The notes: generated by a model from the letters alone, not told the origin. A stretch of DNA of 64,000 nt from Oerskovia flava (GCF_026163685.1 NZ_JAOXSR010000011.1:1-64000); one strand, 5' to 3'; shown: positions 39,582-49,197, counted from the first letter of the stretch. Numbers and translations: made by a program.

Positions 39582-40673
39582 ATGGACATCGACATGAGCG
39601 CGCTGCGGCTGCTCGAGCGTGAGAGGGACATCAGTCTCGACGTGCTGGTGGCCGCGATCGAGCAGGCCCTTCTCTCGGCGTACCACCGCACTCCCGACGC
39701 CTACGCCCGGGCGCGCGTCGAGCTGGACCGCAAGAGCGGGCACGTGACGGTCTGGGCCCGCGAGGAGCTGCCGCGCGAACCGGCCGAGGATGACGAGGAC
39801 GAGGGCGGCTACCGGCCGCCGGCCGCGCACGGCCCGGAGTTCGACCACACGCCGGCCGACTTCGGCCGGATCGCGACCGCGACCGCGCGTCAGGTGATCG
39901 TGCAGCGTCTGCGTGACGCCGAGGACGACCAGATCCTCGGGACGTTCCGCGGCAAGGAGGGCGAGGTGCTCGCCGGGGTGATCCAGCAGGGTCGCGACCC
40001 GCGTCTGGTCCTCGTCGACGTGGGCGGTACCGAGGCCGTCCTGCCGCCGCACGAGCAGGTGCCGACGGAGGAGTACGTCCATGGCGAACGACTTCGTGCC
40101 TACGTGCTGGAGGTCGCGCGCGGGTTCAAGGGTGCGCAGATCACCCTCAGCCGGACGCACCCCAACCTGGTCCGCAAGCTCTTCGAGCTGGAGGTCCCGG
40201 AGGTCGCCGACGGGTCCGTCGAGATCACCGCGATCGCGCGCGAGGCCGGGCACCGGTCCAAGGTGGCCGTGCGGTCCCGTGTCTCCGGGCTGAACGCCAA
40301 GGGCGCCTGCATCGGCCCGATGGGCGCGCGGGTGCGTGCGGTCATGGCCGAGCTGCACGGTGAGAAGATCGACATCGTCGACCACAGCGACGAACCGGCC
40401 GAGCTCGTGGCCAACGCCCTCTCGCCGGCGCGTGTGACGTCTGTCACGATCGTCGACGCGGAGGCGCGCGCCGCCCGTGTCGTCGTGCCCGACTTCCAGC
40501 TGTCGCTCGCGATCGGCAAGGAAGGGCAGAACGCTCGGCTCGCCGCGAAGCTCACCGGGTGGCGCATCGACATCCGGTCTGACGAGGGCGGGGACGCGCA
40601 CGAGGGCGACGCCGATGCCCCCGCGGAGGCAGGAGAGGGTGCCGAGAGCACCCGCGCGGACGGTATCCGGTAA
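39582..40673 (+). CDS. nusA: Transcription factor NusA
   Basis: NusA binds RNA polymerase and boxA-containing RNA, affecting pausing, termination and antitermination. The 363-residue protein has an N-terminal domain with an acidic insert near 65-75 (EDDEDEGGY), the S1 domain ([21 protein letters not shown]), and two KH domains ([38 protein letters not shown]). It lacks the C-terminal acidic repeats of E. coli NusA, as usual in actinobacteria. The ATG is 3 nt after the rimP stop. Confidence 0.96.
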   Translation: MDIDMSALRLLERERDISLDVLVAAIEQALLSAYHRTPDAYARARVELDRKSGHVTVWAREELPREPAEDDEDEGGYRPPAAHGPEFDHTPADFGRIATATARQVIVQRLRDAEDDQILGTFRGKEGEVLAGVIQQGRDPRLVLVDVGGTEAVLPPHEQVPTEEYVHGERLRAYVLEVARGFKGAQITLSRTHPNLVRKLFELEVPEVADGSVEITAIAREAGHRSKVAVRSRVSGLNAKGACIGPMGARVRAVMAELHGEKIDIVDHSDEPAELVANALSPARVTSVTIVDAEARAARVVVPDFQLSLAIGKEGQNARLAAKLTGWRIDIRSDEGGDAHEGDADAPAEAGEGAESTRADGIR

Positions 40674-40679
40674 CGGACG

Positions 40680-41033
40680 GTGGGCGGGCGCGCTAGACTA
40701 TCCACGACTGGGCCGCGTGCCCGGACCCCGTCGAACGACCCGTCGGGCGCGAGAGCGCCGGTACGGACGTGCGTCGGATGCCGGGAGCGCGACCTGAGGT
40801 CTGTCCTCCTCCGGCTGGTGGTGGACCGTGCCGGAACGGCGACCGACGAGCATCGACTCGTGGTCGACACCGAGCGGTCCTCGCCGGGGCGTGGCGCCTG
40901 GCTCCACCCGGAGCGACGGTGCCTCGAGACGGCAGAACGACGGCGAGCGATCCCGCGAGCCCTGCGTGTGACAGGGCCGCTCGACCTCGCCGGAGTGCGT
41001 GCCTACCTCGCCGAGACGAGTACCGACCGCTAG
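40680..41033 (+). CDS. ylxR: YlxR family nucleic-acid binding protein
   Basis: YlxR (DUF448) is a small RNA-binding protein of the nusA-infB operon. The core is VRTCVGCRERDLRSVLLRLV with the diagnostic TCVGCR motif, plus GRGAWLHPERRCLETAERRRAI in part. The total is 117 residues if translation starts at the GTG at 40680, the only usable in-frame start; about 28 residues then precede the core. The start is not certain because there is no clear ribosome site. TAGACT at 40694-40699 lies inside this reading. Confidence 0.88.
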   Translation: MGGRARLSTTGPRARTPSNDPSGARAPVRTCVGCRERDLRSVLLRLVVDRAGTATDEHRLVVDTERSSPGRGAWLHPERRCLETAERRRAIPRALRVTGPLDLAGVRAYLAETSTDR

Positions 41034-41110
41034 CACGACCGTCTGCGTCCTGGTCCCGATGACCTGGACGCCTTGCACGAGACATCGACAAGGAAGCGGG
41101 TTAGAAGCCG

Positions 41111-41153
41111 ATGGGCACCCGATGAGTACCCAGCGATGAGCACCCAGCACTAA
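41111..41153 (+). other. Three overlapping micro-ORFs in the infB leader
   Basis: Three tiny reading frames follow one another: ATG GGC ACC CGA TGA (41111-41125, peptide MGTR), ATG AGT ACC CAG CGA TGA (41122-41139, MSTQR) and ATG AGC ACC CAG CAC TAA (41136-41153, MSTQH). Each stop overlaps the next start by ATGA. AGAAG stands just before the first. infB begins 42 nt after the last stop. The repeated peptide pattern and phase suggest a translated, coupled leader controlling IF2, but translation is not shown. Confidence 0.55.
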
Positions 41154-41164
41154 CGACGGTCCTC

Positions 41165-41189
41165 CCTGTCCGGGGCGGGCCGAGACAGG
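41165..41189 (+). promoter_or_regulatory. Stem covering the infB ribosome site
   Basis: CCTGTC (41165-41170) can pair with GACAGG (41184-41189), whose last bases are part of the Shine-Dalgarno ACAGGAGAG. The loop is 13 nt. The start codon GTG is at 41196. Pairing would limit ribosome entry. Confidence 0.4.
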
Positions 41190-41195
41190 AGAGTT

Positions 41196-44072
41196 GTGGC
41201 TAAGGTCCGCGTCTACGAGCTTGCCAAGGAGCTCGGGGTCGAGAGCAAGACCATCATGACCAAGCTGACGGAACTCGGTGAGTTCGTCCGCTCGGCATCC
41301 TCGACCATCGAACCCCCCGTGGTTCGCAAGCTGCGCGACGCCTTCCCCGCAGGGGGAGCGAGCGCGTCCGCAGCGCCCAAGAAGTCCGCACCGGTCAAGC
41401 CCGGTGCGCCCAAGCCTGCCCCGAAGGCCGCCGCGCCCGAGGCAGCACCCGCAGCACCGGAGGCGGCTCCCGCGCCGGCTGCGCCGAGCGAGCAGGCCGT
41501 GGCTCCCGCCGCCCCCGCTCCGCAGGCCCCGGCACCCCAGGCACCCGCACCTCAGGCACCGGCTGCGGCCGAGGCGACCAAGCCGGTCGACTCGCCGAAG
41601 CCCGCCGGTGCAGGTAACGCCCCGGCCCCGGGTCCGCGCCCTGCAGCGCGCCCGACGGGCGGCTCCGGTCGCCCGAGCGGCGGTTCGGGACGTCCCGGCG
41701 CTCCGCGTCCGGGCAACAACCCCTTCGCGCCCAGCCAGGGCATGCCCCGCTCCGGCGGTGCACCGCGTCCGGGCAACAACCCCTTCGCCCCGAGCCAGGG
41801 CATGCCCCGTCCGGGATCCCGGCCCGAGCGTGCCGACGCCGCGGGGAGCAACGCACCCGCCGGCGAGCGTCCGGGCGGCCCCCGTCCGGGTGGTCCCCGT
41901 CCCGCGCCCCGTCCCGGTGGCGGCCCCCGTCCCAACCCCGGCATGATGCCGGGCAAGACGTCGGTCGGTCGCCCGGGTGAGCGTCCCGCACCGGGCGGTC
42001 GCCCGGGTGGTGGCGGTCGTCCCGGTGGTGGCGGTGGCTTCGGCGGTCGTCCCGGCGGTGGCGGAGCCCCCGGTGGTGGCGGCGGTTTCGCCGGTCGTCC
42101 CGGCGGCGGTGGCCGCGGTGGCGCTGGTCGTGGGTCGACGCAGGGTGCCTTCGGGCGTGCCGGAGGGCGCCCCGTGCGCGGACGCAAGTCCAAGCGCGCG
42201 AAGCGTCAGGAGTTCGAGCAGATGCAGGCCCCCTCGCTGGGTGGCGTGCAGGTTCCCCGCGGGGACGGTGCGACCGTCGTGCGCCTGCGGCGCGGTGCGT
42301 CGCTGAGCGACTTCGCGGACAAGATCGACGCGAACCCGGCGAGCCTGGTCACGGTGCTGTTCCACCTCGGTGAGATGGCGACCGCGACGCAGTCCCTCGA
42401 CGAGGACACGTTCGGCACGCTCGGTGAGGAGCTCGGCTACCGCATCGAGATGGTCTCGGCCGAGGACGAGGACCGCGAGCTGCTCGGCGGCTTCGACATC
42501 GACCTCGACGCCGAGTCGGCCGCCGAGGGCGATGAGGAGCTCGTGGCGCGGCCCCCGGTCGTCACCGTCATGGGTCACGTCGACCACGGAAAGACGCGAC
42601 TGCTCGACGCGATCCGCTCGACCGACGTCGTCTCCGGCGAGGCCGGCGGCATCACGCAGCACATCGGCGCCTACCAGGTGCACCACGAGCACGAGAACGT
42701 CAACCGTGCGCTGACCTTCATCGACACCCCGGGCCACGAGGCGTTCACCGCCATGCGTGCACGTGGTGCGAAGGTCACGGACATCGCGATCCTCGTGGTC
42801 GCGGCGGACGACGGCGTGATGCCCCAGACGATCGAGGCGCTCAACCACGCCCAGGCGGCCGGTGTGCCGATCGTGGTCGCGGTCAACAAGGTCGACAAGG
42901 AGGGCTCGAACCCGGCGAAGATCCGCCAGCAGCTCACCGAGTACAACCTCGTGGCCGAGGAGTACGGCGGCGACACGATGTTCGTCGACGTCTCCGCGAT
43001 CAAGAAGATGGGCATCGACGAGCTGCTCGAGGCGGTGCTCCTCACCGCGGACGCAGCCCTCGACCTGCGCGCCAACCCGAACAAGGACGCGCGTGGTGTC
43101 GCCATCGAGGCGAACCTCGACAAGGGGCGCGGCGCGGTCGCGACCGTCCTCGTCCAGTCGGGCACGCTGCGGGTCGGCGACTCGATCGTCGCCGGGACGG
43201 CCTACGGCCGCGTCCGTGCGATGTTCGACGAGCACGGCGAGACGGTCGAGGCCGCCGAGCCTGCCCGTCCGGTCCTGGTCCTCGGTCTGACCTCGGTGCC
43301 GCGCGCCGGCGACACGTTCATCGTGGCGCCCGACGACCGGACCGCGCGGCAGATCGCCGAGAAGCGGGAAGCCGCCGAGCGCGCTGCGACGCTGGCCAAG
43401 CGCCGCAAGCGCATCAGCCTCGAGGACTTCACGCAGGCTCTGCAGCAGGGCAAGGTCGAGACGCTCAACCTCGTCCTCAAGGGTGACGTCTCCGGTGCCG
43501 TCGAGGCGCTCGAGGACGCGCTGCTCAAGATCGACGTGGGCGAAGAGGTCGAGCTGCGGATCATCCACCGAGGTGTCGGTGCGATCACGCAGAACGACGT
43601 CAACCTTGCGACGGTCGACAACGCGATCATCCTCGGCTTCAACGTCAAGCCGGCCGAGCGGGTGGCCGAGCTGGCCGACCGCGAGGGCGTGGACATCCGC
43701 TACTACTCGGTCATCTACTCGGCGATCGACGACGTGGAGGCCGCGCTCAAGGGCATGCTCAAGCCCGAGTACGAGGAGGCGCAGCTCGGTACGGCCGAGG
43801 TGCGCGAGGTGTTCCGCTCCTCGAAGTTCGGCAACATCGCCGGTTCGATCGTTCGCTCCGGCGAGATCCGCCGCAACACCAAGGCCCGCGTCCTGCGCGA
43901 CGGTGTCGTCATCGGCGACAACCTCACGATCGAGTCGCTCAAGCGGTTCAAGGACGACGCCACCGAGGTCCGCGAGGGCTTCGAGTGCGGTATCGGCCTC
44001 GGTTCGTTCAACAACGTCCAGGTGGGCGACACCATCGAGACGTTCGAGATGCGGGAGAAGCCCCGCTCCTGA
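41196..44072 (+). CDS. infB: Translation initiation factor IF-2
   Basis: IF2 recruits fMet-tRNA and joins subunits. The 958-residue protein starts with an IF2_N domain ([19 protein letters not shown]). A long Pro/Ala then Gly/Arg/Pro low-complexity region runs from about 50 to 330. A second IF2_N-like part near 350-400 is followed by the G domain: GHVDHGKT near 456, DTPGHEAF and NKVDKEG. Domains III and IV end with [21 protein letters not shown] in part. The GTG at 41196 gives the family's [11 protein letters not shown] start. Upstream micro-ORFs and a stem suggest translational control. Confidence 0.97.
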   Translation: MAKVRVYELAKELGVESKTIMTKLTELGEFVRSASSTIEPPVVRKLRDAFPAGGASASAAPKKSAPVKPGAPKPAPKAAAPEAAPAAPEAAPAPAAPSEQAVAPAAPAPQAPAPQAPAPQAPAAAEATKPVDSPKPAGAGNAPAPGPRPAARPTGGSGRPSGGSGRPGAPRPGNNPFAPSQGMPRSGGAPRPGNNPFAPSQGMPRPGSRPERADAAGSNAPAGERPGGPRPGGPRPAPRPGGGPRPNPGMMPGKTSVGRPGERPAPGGRPGGGGRPGGGGGFGGRPGGGGAPGGGGGFAGRPGGGGRGGAGRGSTQGAFGRAGGRPVRGRKSKRAKRQEFEQMQAPSLGGVQVPRGDGATVVRLRRGASLSDFADKIDANPASLVTVLFHLGEMATATQSLDEDTFGTLGEELGYRIEMVSAEDEDRELLGGFDIDLDAESAAEGDEELVARPPVVTVMGHVDHGKTRLLDAIRSTDVVSGEAGGITQHIGAYQVHHEHENVNRALTFIDTPGHEAFTAMRARGAKVTDIAILVVAADDGVMPQTIEALNHAQAAGVPIVVAVNKVDKEGSNPAKIRQQLTEYNLVAEEYGGDTMFVDVSAIKKMGIDELLEAVLLTADAALDLRANPNKDARGVAIEANLDKGRGAVATVLVQSGTLRVGDSIVAGTAYGRVRAMFDEHGETVEAAEPARPVLVLGLTSVPRAGDTFIVAPDDRTARQIAEKREAAERAATLAKRRKRISLEDFTQALQQGKVETLNLVLKGDVSGAVEALEDALLKIDVGEEVELRIIHRGVGAITQNDVNLATVDNAIILGFNVKPAERVAELADREGVDIRYYSVIYSAIDDVEAALKGMLKPEYEEAQLGTAEVREVFRSSKFGNIAGSIVRSGEIRRNTKARVLRDGVVIGDNLTIESLKRFKDDATEVREGFECGIGLGSFNNVQVGDTIETFEMREKPRS
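41697..41816 (+). repeat. Tandem 60-nt repeat inside infB
   Basis: Two direct copies of 60 nt (41697-41756, 41757-41816) encode [18 protein letters not shown] plus two variable residues. They lie in the disordered linker of IF2. Such in-frame repeats can change copy number by slippage. Confidence 0.8.
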
Positions 44073-44078
44073 GGTCCC

Positions 44079-44117
44079 TGTGGCCCGGGGTGAGCCGACG
44101 GCTCACCCCGGGCCACA
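44079..44117 (+). terminator. 18-bp perfect hairpin after infB
   Basis: Arm 44079-44096 (TGTGGCCCGGGG...) pairs perfectly with 44100-44117 around a GAC loop. It starts 7 nt after the infB stop. It likely ends the nusA-infB transcript. Confidence 0.85.
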
Positions 44118-44264
44118 CCTCTCTTCGCGTCCTCCCACCAGATCCCTGCCACCCGCCGCCACCCGTCGTTCTCGGAGGGCCCGGTCCTCCGCCGTCGGCT
44201 CTCCGACCTGGCGGGCGCGGCCGGTGTGCGGTCGTCGGACGGGATCGATCGAAAGGAAGTAGCC

Positions 44265-44702
44265 ATGGTCGACCACCCCCGGGCTCGCAAGCTCGCCGAT
44301 CGCATCAAGGTGATCGTCGCGCAGATGCTCGACACCCGGATCAAGGACCCGCGTCTCGGGTTCGTCACCGTCACCGACGTGCGTGTCACCGGTGACCTGC
44401 AGAACGCCTCGGTGTTCTACACGGTCTACGGTGACGACGAGGAGCGGGCCGGCACCGCCGCAGCGCTCGAGAGCGCCAAGGGCATCATCCGCTCCGAGGT
44501 CGGCAAGCAGACCGGCATCCGGCTGACCCCGACCCTCGAGTTCCACCTCGACTCCGTCCCGGAGACCGCGGCCCACCTCGACGCCGCGCTCCTCGAGGCG
44601 CGTCGCCGTGACGCCGAGCTCGCCGCGCTCCGCGACTCCGCGCAGTACGCCGGCGACGAGGACCCGTACCGCAAGCCGGGCGACGACACCGACGAGAACT
44701 GA
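44265..44702 (+). CDS. rbfA: Ribosome-binding factor A
   Basis: RbfA binds pre-30S subunits in cold adaptation and 16S 5'-end maturation. The 145-residue protein has [40 protein letters not shown] in part, the KH-like core, and an acidic, disordered C-terminal tail. GAAAGGAAGTAGCC gives a strong ribosome site. The gap from infB (192 nt) holds the terminator and a CGGAGG/CCTCCG hairpin (44173-44191). Confidence 0.95.
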   Translation: MVDHPRARKLADRIKVIVAQMLDTRIKDPRLGFVTVTDVRVTGDLQNASVFYTVYGDDEERAGTAAALESAKGIIRSEVGKQTGIRLTPTLEFHLDSVPETAAHLDAALLEARRRDAELAALRDSAQYAGDEDPYRKPGDDTDEN

Positions 44703-44705
44703 TGC

Positions 44706-44765
44706 CTGTGGGCGGGATGGTGGCGGGAATCCGGCGACGGATTCCCGCCACCATCCCGCCCACAG
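44706..44765. repeat. 60-nt perfect palindromic repeat (copy A)
   Basis: The element is a 28-bp perfect stem closed by a GCGA loop (44706-44733 with 44738-44765), beginning CTGTGGGCGGGAT and ending ATCCCGCCCACAG. It fills almost the whole 79-nt rbfA-truB gap, starting 3 nt after the rbfA stop. Its core and tail match the partial element at 1-47, with a compensatory change in the stem. Confidence 0.85.
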
Positions 44766-44781
44766 CGCTGGAGGGGGAGTG

Positions 44782-45729
44782 ATGAGGAGCGAATCGACGT
44801 CAGCGCGTCGGCCTGCGGCTCCCGACGGGCTGGTCGTGGTCGACAAGCCGGCCGGTTGGACGAGCCACGACGTCGTCGGGCGGATGCGCCGGCTGGCCGG
44901 GACGCGCAAGGTCGGCCACGCCGGCACGCTCGACCCCATGGCCACCGGCGTCCTCGTGCTCGGCGTGGGACGGGCGACCAAGCTGCTCACCTACGTCGTG
45001 GGTGCCGACAAGGAGTACGCGGCGACCGTCCGCCTCGGGGTCACCACGAGCACCGACGACGCGGAGGGGGAGGTCCTCTCCCGCACCGACGCGAGCGAGG
45101 TGTCGACCGACGCCCTCGAGGCCGGCGTACGACGCCTCACCGGTGAGATCCAGCAGGTCCCGAGCGCGGTGAGCGCGATCAAGGTCGACGGGCGCCGCGC
45201 CTACGCCCGGGTCCGGGACGGTGAGGACGTCGAGCTGCCCGCGCGCCCGGTGACGGTCGCGCGCTTCACGGTCCTCGACGTGCGCCGCACGTCCGACGCC
45301 GGGTCCCCGGTCGTCGACGTGGACGTCACCGTGGTCTGCTCCTCCGGGACGTACGTGCGCGCGCTCGCCCGCGACCTGGGTGCGGGCCTCGGCGTCGGGG
45401 GCCACCTCACGGCGCTGCGACGCACCCGCGTGGGCGGGCACGGGATCGACACCGCGCGCACGCTCGACGAGCTGGCGGAGCAGGTCGAGCAGGACGGGGT
45501 GCTGCGCACGATCCCGCTCGCCGTCGCCGCGCGCGCGATCCTGCCGGTGCGCGAGCTCACGCAGGACGAGGCGCGGGCGCTGTCCTACGGGCAGCGGATC
45601 GCGCCCTCGGAGCAGGACGGGCCGACGGCGGCGCTCGGCCCGGACGGCGACCTCGTGGCGGTCGTCGAGAACGCCCGTCGCGCGGGCGAGGACCAGGCGC
45701 GCCCGGTCCTGGTGCTCGCCCCGGCCTGA
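44782..45729 (+). CDS. truB: tRNA pseudouridine-55 synthase
   Basis: TruB makes pseudouridine 55 in the T loop of most tRNAs. The 315-residue protein has the start GLVVVDKPAGWTSHDVV, the catalytic Asp51 in GHAGTLDPMATGVLVLG, and the motif IQQVPSAVSAIKVDGRRAYARVR in part. A C-terminal PUA-like part lies near 250-315. GAGGGGGAG precedes the ATG. Only the palindromic repeat separates it from rbfA; the DHH phosphodiesterase gene found here in mycobacteria is absent. Confidence 0.96.
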   Translation: MRSESTSARRPAAPDGLVVVDKPAGWTSHDVVGRMRRLAGTRKVGHAGTLDPMATGVLVLGVGRATKLLTYVVGADKEYAATVRLGVTTSTDDAEGEVLSRTDASEVSTDALEAGVRRLTGEIQQVPSAVSAIKVDGRRAYARVRDGEDVELPARPVTVARFTVLDVRRTSDAGSPVVDVDVTVVCSSGTYVRALARDLGAGLGVGGHLTALRRTRVGGHGIDTARTLDELAEQVEQDGVLRTIPLAVAARAILPVRELTQDEARALSYGQRIAPSEQDGPTAALGPDGDLVAVVENARRAGEDQARPVLVLAPA

Positions 45730-45861
45730 GCGGCGATGCCGGGCCATCGCGTCGGACGTGGCAGGCTTGTCCGCGGCGCGCACCCGCGGCGCCTGACCAC
45801 CGACGCCGCGCCGGTCGCGCCGGTCACCGGGCTTCGGCCCCTGTCGTCACGAGGAGTACGT

Positions 45862-46875
45862 GTGCACCTGTGGACGGACCTGGATCAGGTGCCGCCGTCG
45901 TTCGGTCCGTCGGTCGTGACGATCGGCAACTTCGACGGCGTGCACCGTGGCCACGCCGAGGTGCTCGGCCGGATCGTGCGCCTGGCGGCCGACCAGGGTG
46001 CCCGACCTGTGGCCGTGACGTTCCACCCGCACCCGGCGGCGGTCCACCGCCCCGACAGCGCGCCCGAGCTCATCACGGGCATCGCCGACCGGGTGGAGCT
46101 GCTCGCCGCGACGGGCCTGGACGCGATCCTTCTCCTGGAGTACACCCTCGACCTCGCCCGGCAGACCCCGGAGGAGTTCGTGGAGCGCTACCTCGTGCGT
46201 GGGCTGCGGGCGCGGTGGGTCGTGGTGGGGCACGACGTGCGCTTCGGGCGCGACAACACGGGCACGCTCGAGACGATGGTCAGCCTGGGGGAGCGGTACG
46301 GCTTCGAGGTGCTGGCGATCGACGACATCGGCGAGGACGCCGCACAGGCGGCGGGCCGGGACGCGGCGCACCACGCGCGCTGGTCCTCCACGGGCGTCCG
46401 AGCACTGCTCGCCGAGGGGGACGTGCGCGCCGCGGCGGAGGTCCTGGGTCGTGACCACCGGGTCCGGGGCACCGTGGTGCACGGGGACGCGCGGGGCCGG
46501 GAGCTCGGCTTCCCGACCGCGAACCTCGGCGCGGTCTCGGGCATGATCCCTGCCGACGGTGTGTACGCGGGCCGGCTCGTGCGCCCCCAGCTCGCCGCCG
46601 CGGATCCGCAGCACCCCGACGTGCGCCTGCCCGCGGCGGTCTCGATCGGCACGAACCCGACGTTCGACGGCGCCGAGCGCCGCGTCGAGGCCTACGTGCT
46701 CGACCGGACGGACCTCGACCTGTACGACGAGGAGGTCGTGGTGGAGCTCGTCGAGCGCCTGCGTCCCACGGTCCGCTTCGAGGGCATGGAGCCGCTGATC
46801 GTGCAGATGCACGACGACGTGGCGCGCGCGCGGCAGATCCTCGCTGCCGGTCCGGAGGCCGGGGCCGCGTCGTGA
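45862..46875 (+). CDS. ribF: Bifunctional riboflavin kinase/FAD synthetase
   Basis: RibF makes FMN then FAD from riboflavin. The 337-residue protein has an FAD-synthetase half with VTIGNFDGVHRGHAEVL and RWVVVGHDVRFGRDNTG. The kinase half has RELGFPTANL and AVSIGTNPTFDG, followed by EVVVELVERLRPTVRFEGMEPL in part. The GTG at 45862 follows GAGGAG by 5 nt. Its stop overlaps the ABC gene by GTGA. Confidence 0.96.
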   Translation: MHLWTDLDQVPPSFGPSVVTIGNFDGVHRGHAEVLGRIVRLAADQGARPVAVTFHPHPAAVHRPDSAPELITGIADRVELLAATGLDAILLLEYTLDLARQTPEEFVERYLVRGLRARWVVVGHDVRFGRDNTGTLETMVSLGERYGFEVLAIDDIGEDAAQAAGRDAAHHARWSSTGVRALLAEGDVRAAAEVLGRDHRVRGTVVHGDARGRELGFPTANLGAVSGMIPADGVYAGRLVRPQLAAADPQHPDVRLPAAVSIGTNPTFDGAERRVEAYVLDRTDLDLYDEEVVVELVERLRPTVRFEGMEPLIVQMHDDVARARQILAAGPEAGAAS

Positions 46876-49055
46876 CCGGCGACGCTCCGGTGCTGCAGGC
46901 GGTCTCGCTGCGGGTCGGGTACGGCGACGTGCAGGTCTGCGCGCCGGTCGACCTCAGCCTCGCGGCGGGGGAGCTGCTCGCGGTGGTCGGCCCGAACGGG
47001 AGCGGGAAGTCCACCCTGCTGCGTGCGCTGCTGGGACTCCTCGAGCCGCTCGGTGGCCGGGTGACCGCGTTCGGCCGGGAGGTCGACGAGCGGCAGCCCG
47101 CCTTCCGTGCCCGGGTCGCCGGGGTGCTCGACGACGACGCGTACTTCCCTGCGCTGACGGTGCGCGAGCACCTGGTGCTCACCGCGCGAGGGCACGGCGT
47201 GCCGCGCGCGGGCGCGGTCGTCGACGGGCTGCTGGACCGCTTCGGGCTCAGCGACCACGCGCACGCGATCCCGACGTCGTTGTCGTCCGGGCAGCGGCGC
47301 CGCCTGCTGCTGGCCGCGGGGTTCGCGCGTCCGCGCGAGCTGCTCGTGCTCGATGAGCCCGAGCAGCGCCTCGACCCCGCGATGCGCACGGACCTGGCGC
47401 GGCTCCTCGTCGACGAGGCGCGGTCGGGCGTCGCCGTCCTCTTCGCGACGCACGACCAGGGCACCGCGCCCCTGGACCCCGAGCCCCAGGACCCACACCC
47501 GGGCGACCCTCGCGGGCCGCTGCCCCGGCTCGTCGCCGACCCGCGCGAGCAGCTCACGACGGGTGAGCTGCGTGCGCTGACGCGGGCCGCCGCCGTGGCG
47601 CGGTCCGGGGCCGGCGGGCTGCAGCTGCTGACCGAGGTCGGGTACGTCGTGGTCTCCGTCGTCCTGGCGGCGGGTCTCCTCCTCGGCGTGTCCGGCATGG
47701 CACGCGACGTGCTGGTCGCACCGGTCACTCCGACGCAGGCCGTCCTCGCACCGGGCACCGTCCAGCTGCTCGCGACGCTCGCGGTGCTCGCCCTCGGCGC
47801 CGGGCTCGCGGTGCGGCTCGGCCCGCTCGGGGTCTCGAGCGCGGGGGTGCGGTGGTGGGTATCGACACCCGTCGACCGTCGAGGGCTGCTGCGCGCGAGC
47901 TGGTGGCGCGCCGTCGCGCTCGGGGTGGTCGCGGGCGCTGCCGCGCTCGCGCTCGTCGCGCAGGTCTCCGGTGCCGGCCCGGGGCAGACCCTCGCGGACG
48001 CCGCGCTCGGTGCCGCCGCGGGACTGGTGGTCGTGGCGGGAGCGGGGCTCGTCCAGCCCTCCGCCGCCGTGGCCGCAGCCACGATCCGGGTAGCCGACGT
48101 CGCACTGGCCACGGTCCCCGTGCTGGGTGGGCTGCTCGTGGTGACGGGTGCGGCCGCCCGGGCGAGCCTCCCGACCTCTCCGCTGCTCGTCGTGGCGCTC
48201 GCGGCGGCAGGGAGTGCGCTCGCGGTCCGGTGGTCCGCCCGGACGGACCTCGGTGCGGGCATGCTGCGCGCCCGCAGCGCCGTCGCCGACCACACGGGCG
48301 GCGCGGCCCTCTCGCTCGACGTGCGGGAGCTCGGTCGCGCGCTGGGCCGCGCCGACCGACCGGCCCGACGGTCGCGGTCGGCGGCGTTCGGGTGGGTGGG
48401 CGGGCCCGTCGGGGTGCTCCTCGCCGCGGACGGCGCGCTCCTGCTGCGCTCGCCGGCGGCGCTCGCCCAGGTCGTCGGGCTCGGCACGCTGCTGCTCGTC
48501 GCGCAGCAGCTCCCGGCCTTCACGGGTGGTCCTGTGCTCCTGCTGCTGGTCCTCGCGGTCGCGGGGCGGGCGGCCCAGGTCGCCGCGGGCGGGGCGCGGT
48601 CGGCGGAGCTGGTGCCCGCCCTCGACGCCCTGCTCCCGCTCGGAGCCCGCGCGACCCGCCTCGCGCGGACGGTCTGGCCGGCCGCCGCCGCGCTCGTCAC
48701 CCTGGTGGTCGGGACGGTGCCGCTCGCGACAGCAGGGGCCGGGACCGAACCGCTGTGGTTCGCCCTCGCCGTCCCGGCCGCGGCGGTCCTGGGCGCGGCC
48801 GCGGTGCGTGCGGCCTACCGCCGGCCCCCGAACTGGGCGGGTCCGCTGCTGGCGACCCCGGCGGGTGGCGTGCCGATGGGGGCCCTGTCGCTCGTGACCC
48901 ACGGGCCGGACCTCGCACTGCTCGGCACGCTGCCGCTCGCCGCGGCGGTCCTCGTGGGCACGCCGACGTGGACGGTCGTCGGCGTGCAGGTCGCGCTCGC
49001 CGCGGTCGCTCTCGTGGTGGCCTCGCGCGTGCGCGCGGTCGGGTCCGGGGGATGA
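46872..49055 (+). CDS. ABC transporter: ATPase fused to a multi-pass membrane part
   Basis: The 727-residue protein has an ABC ATPase first: Walker A GPNGSGKST near 39, signature LSSGQRRRL, Walker B LLVLDEPEQRLD and the H-loop ATHD near 198. The ATPase stops right after the H-loop. A Pro/Asp-rich linker (DPEPQDPHPGDPRGPLP) leads into a large membrane domain of about 12 hydrophobic segments from residue 250 on. In related genomes the two are, as far as I recall, separate neighbouring genes (the permease perhaps DUF6297), so this looks like a fusion by deletion. The substrate is unknown. It is coupled to ribF by GTGA. Confidence 0.82.
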   Translation: MTGDAPVLQAVSLRVGYGDVQVCAPVDLSLAAGELLAVVGPNGSGKSTLLRALLGLLEPLGGRVTAFGREVDERQPAFRARVAGVLDDDAYFPALTVREHLVLTARGHGVPRAGAVVDGLLDRFGLSDHAHAIPTSLSSGQRRRLLLAAGFARPRELLVLDEPEQRLDPAMRTDLARLLVDEARSGVAVLFATHDQGTAPLDPEPQDPHPGDPRGPLPRLVADPREQLTTGELRALTRAAAVARSGAGGLQLLTEVGYVVVSVVLAAGLLLGVSGMARDVLVAPVTPTQAVLAPGTVQLLATLAVLALGAGLAVRLGPLGVSSAGVRWWVSTPVDRRGLLRASWWRAVALGVVAGAAALALVAQVSGAGPGQTLADAALGAAAGLVVVAGAGLVQPSAAVAAATIRVADVALATVPVLGGLLVVTGAAARASLPTSPLLVVALAAAGSALAVRWSARTDLGAGMLRARSAVADHTGGAALSLDVRELGRALGRADRPARRSRSAAFGWVGGPVGVLLAADGALLLRSPAALAQVVGLGTLLLVAQQLPAFTGGPVLLLLVLAVAGRAAQVAAGGARSAELVPALDALLPLGARATRLARTVWPAAAALVTLVVGTVPLATAGAGTEPLWFALAVPAAAVLGAAAVRAAYRRPPNWAGPLLATPAGGVPMGALSLVTHGPDLALLGTLPLAAAVLVGTPTWTVVGVQVALAAVALVVASRVRAVGSGG

Positions 49056-49106
49056 CCAGGACGTCGCGGTGCGGAGCCCGGAAAGAGGGCTGAGAGCCGG
49101 GCCTGG

Positions 49107-49112
49107 TAGGGT
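49107..49112 (+). promoter_or_regulatory. -10 hexamer of rpsO
   Basis: TAGGGT, with a leader of about 80 nt. The leader holds CCGT/ACGG (loop CTGA) and CCAGG/CCTGG (49148-49166) hairpins before AAGGAGAG. S15 autoregulation through its leader is known in several bacteria; here it is only possible. Confidence 0.5.
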
Positions 49113-49197
49113 GGAGCCGCCGTCTGAACGGCCGCGGACCGTAGAGCCCAGGTGAACAAGCCCTGGCGCGCCGCGCAACGACACCACAAGGAGAGCC

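Noticed and set aside
40694-40699. TAGACT as a leaderless -10 for ylxR
   Set aside because: No start codon lies 6-7 nt downstream in the ylxR frame. It could be an internal promoter for infB, but nothing more supports it.
41697-41816. Infb tandem repeat as a mobile or CRISPR-like element
   Set aside because: It is in frame, within the disordered IF2 linker, and only two copies exist.
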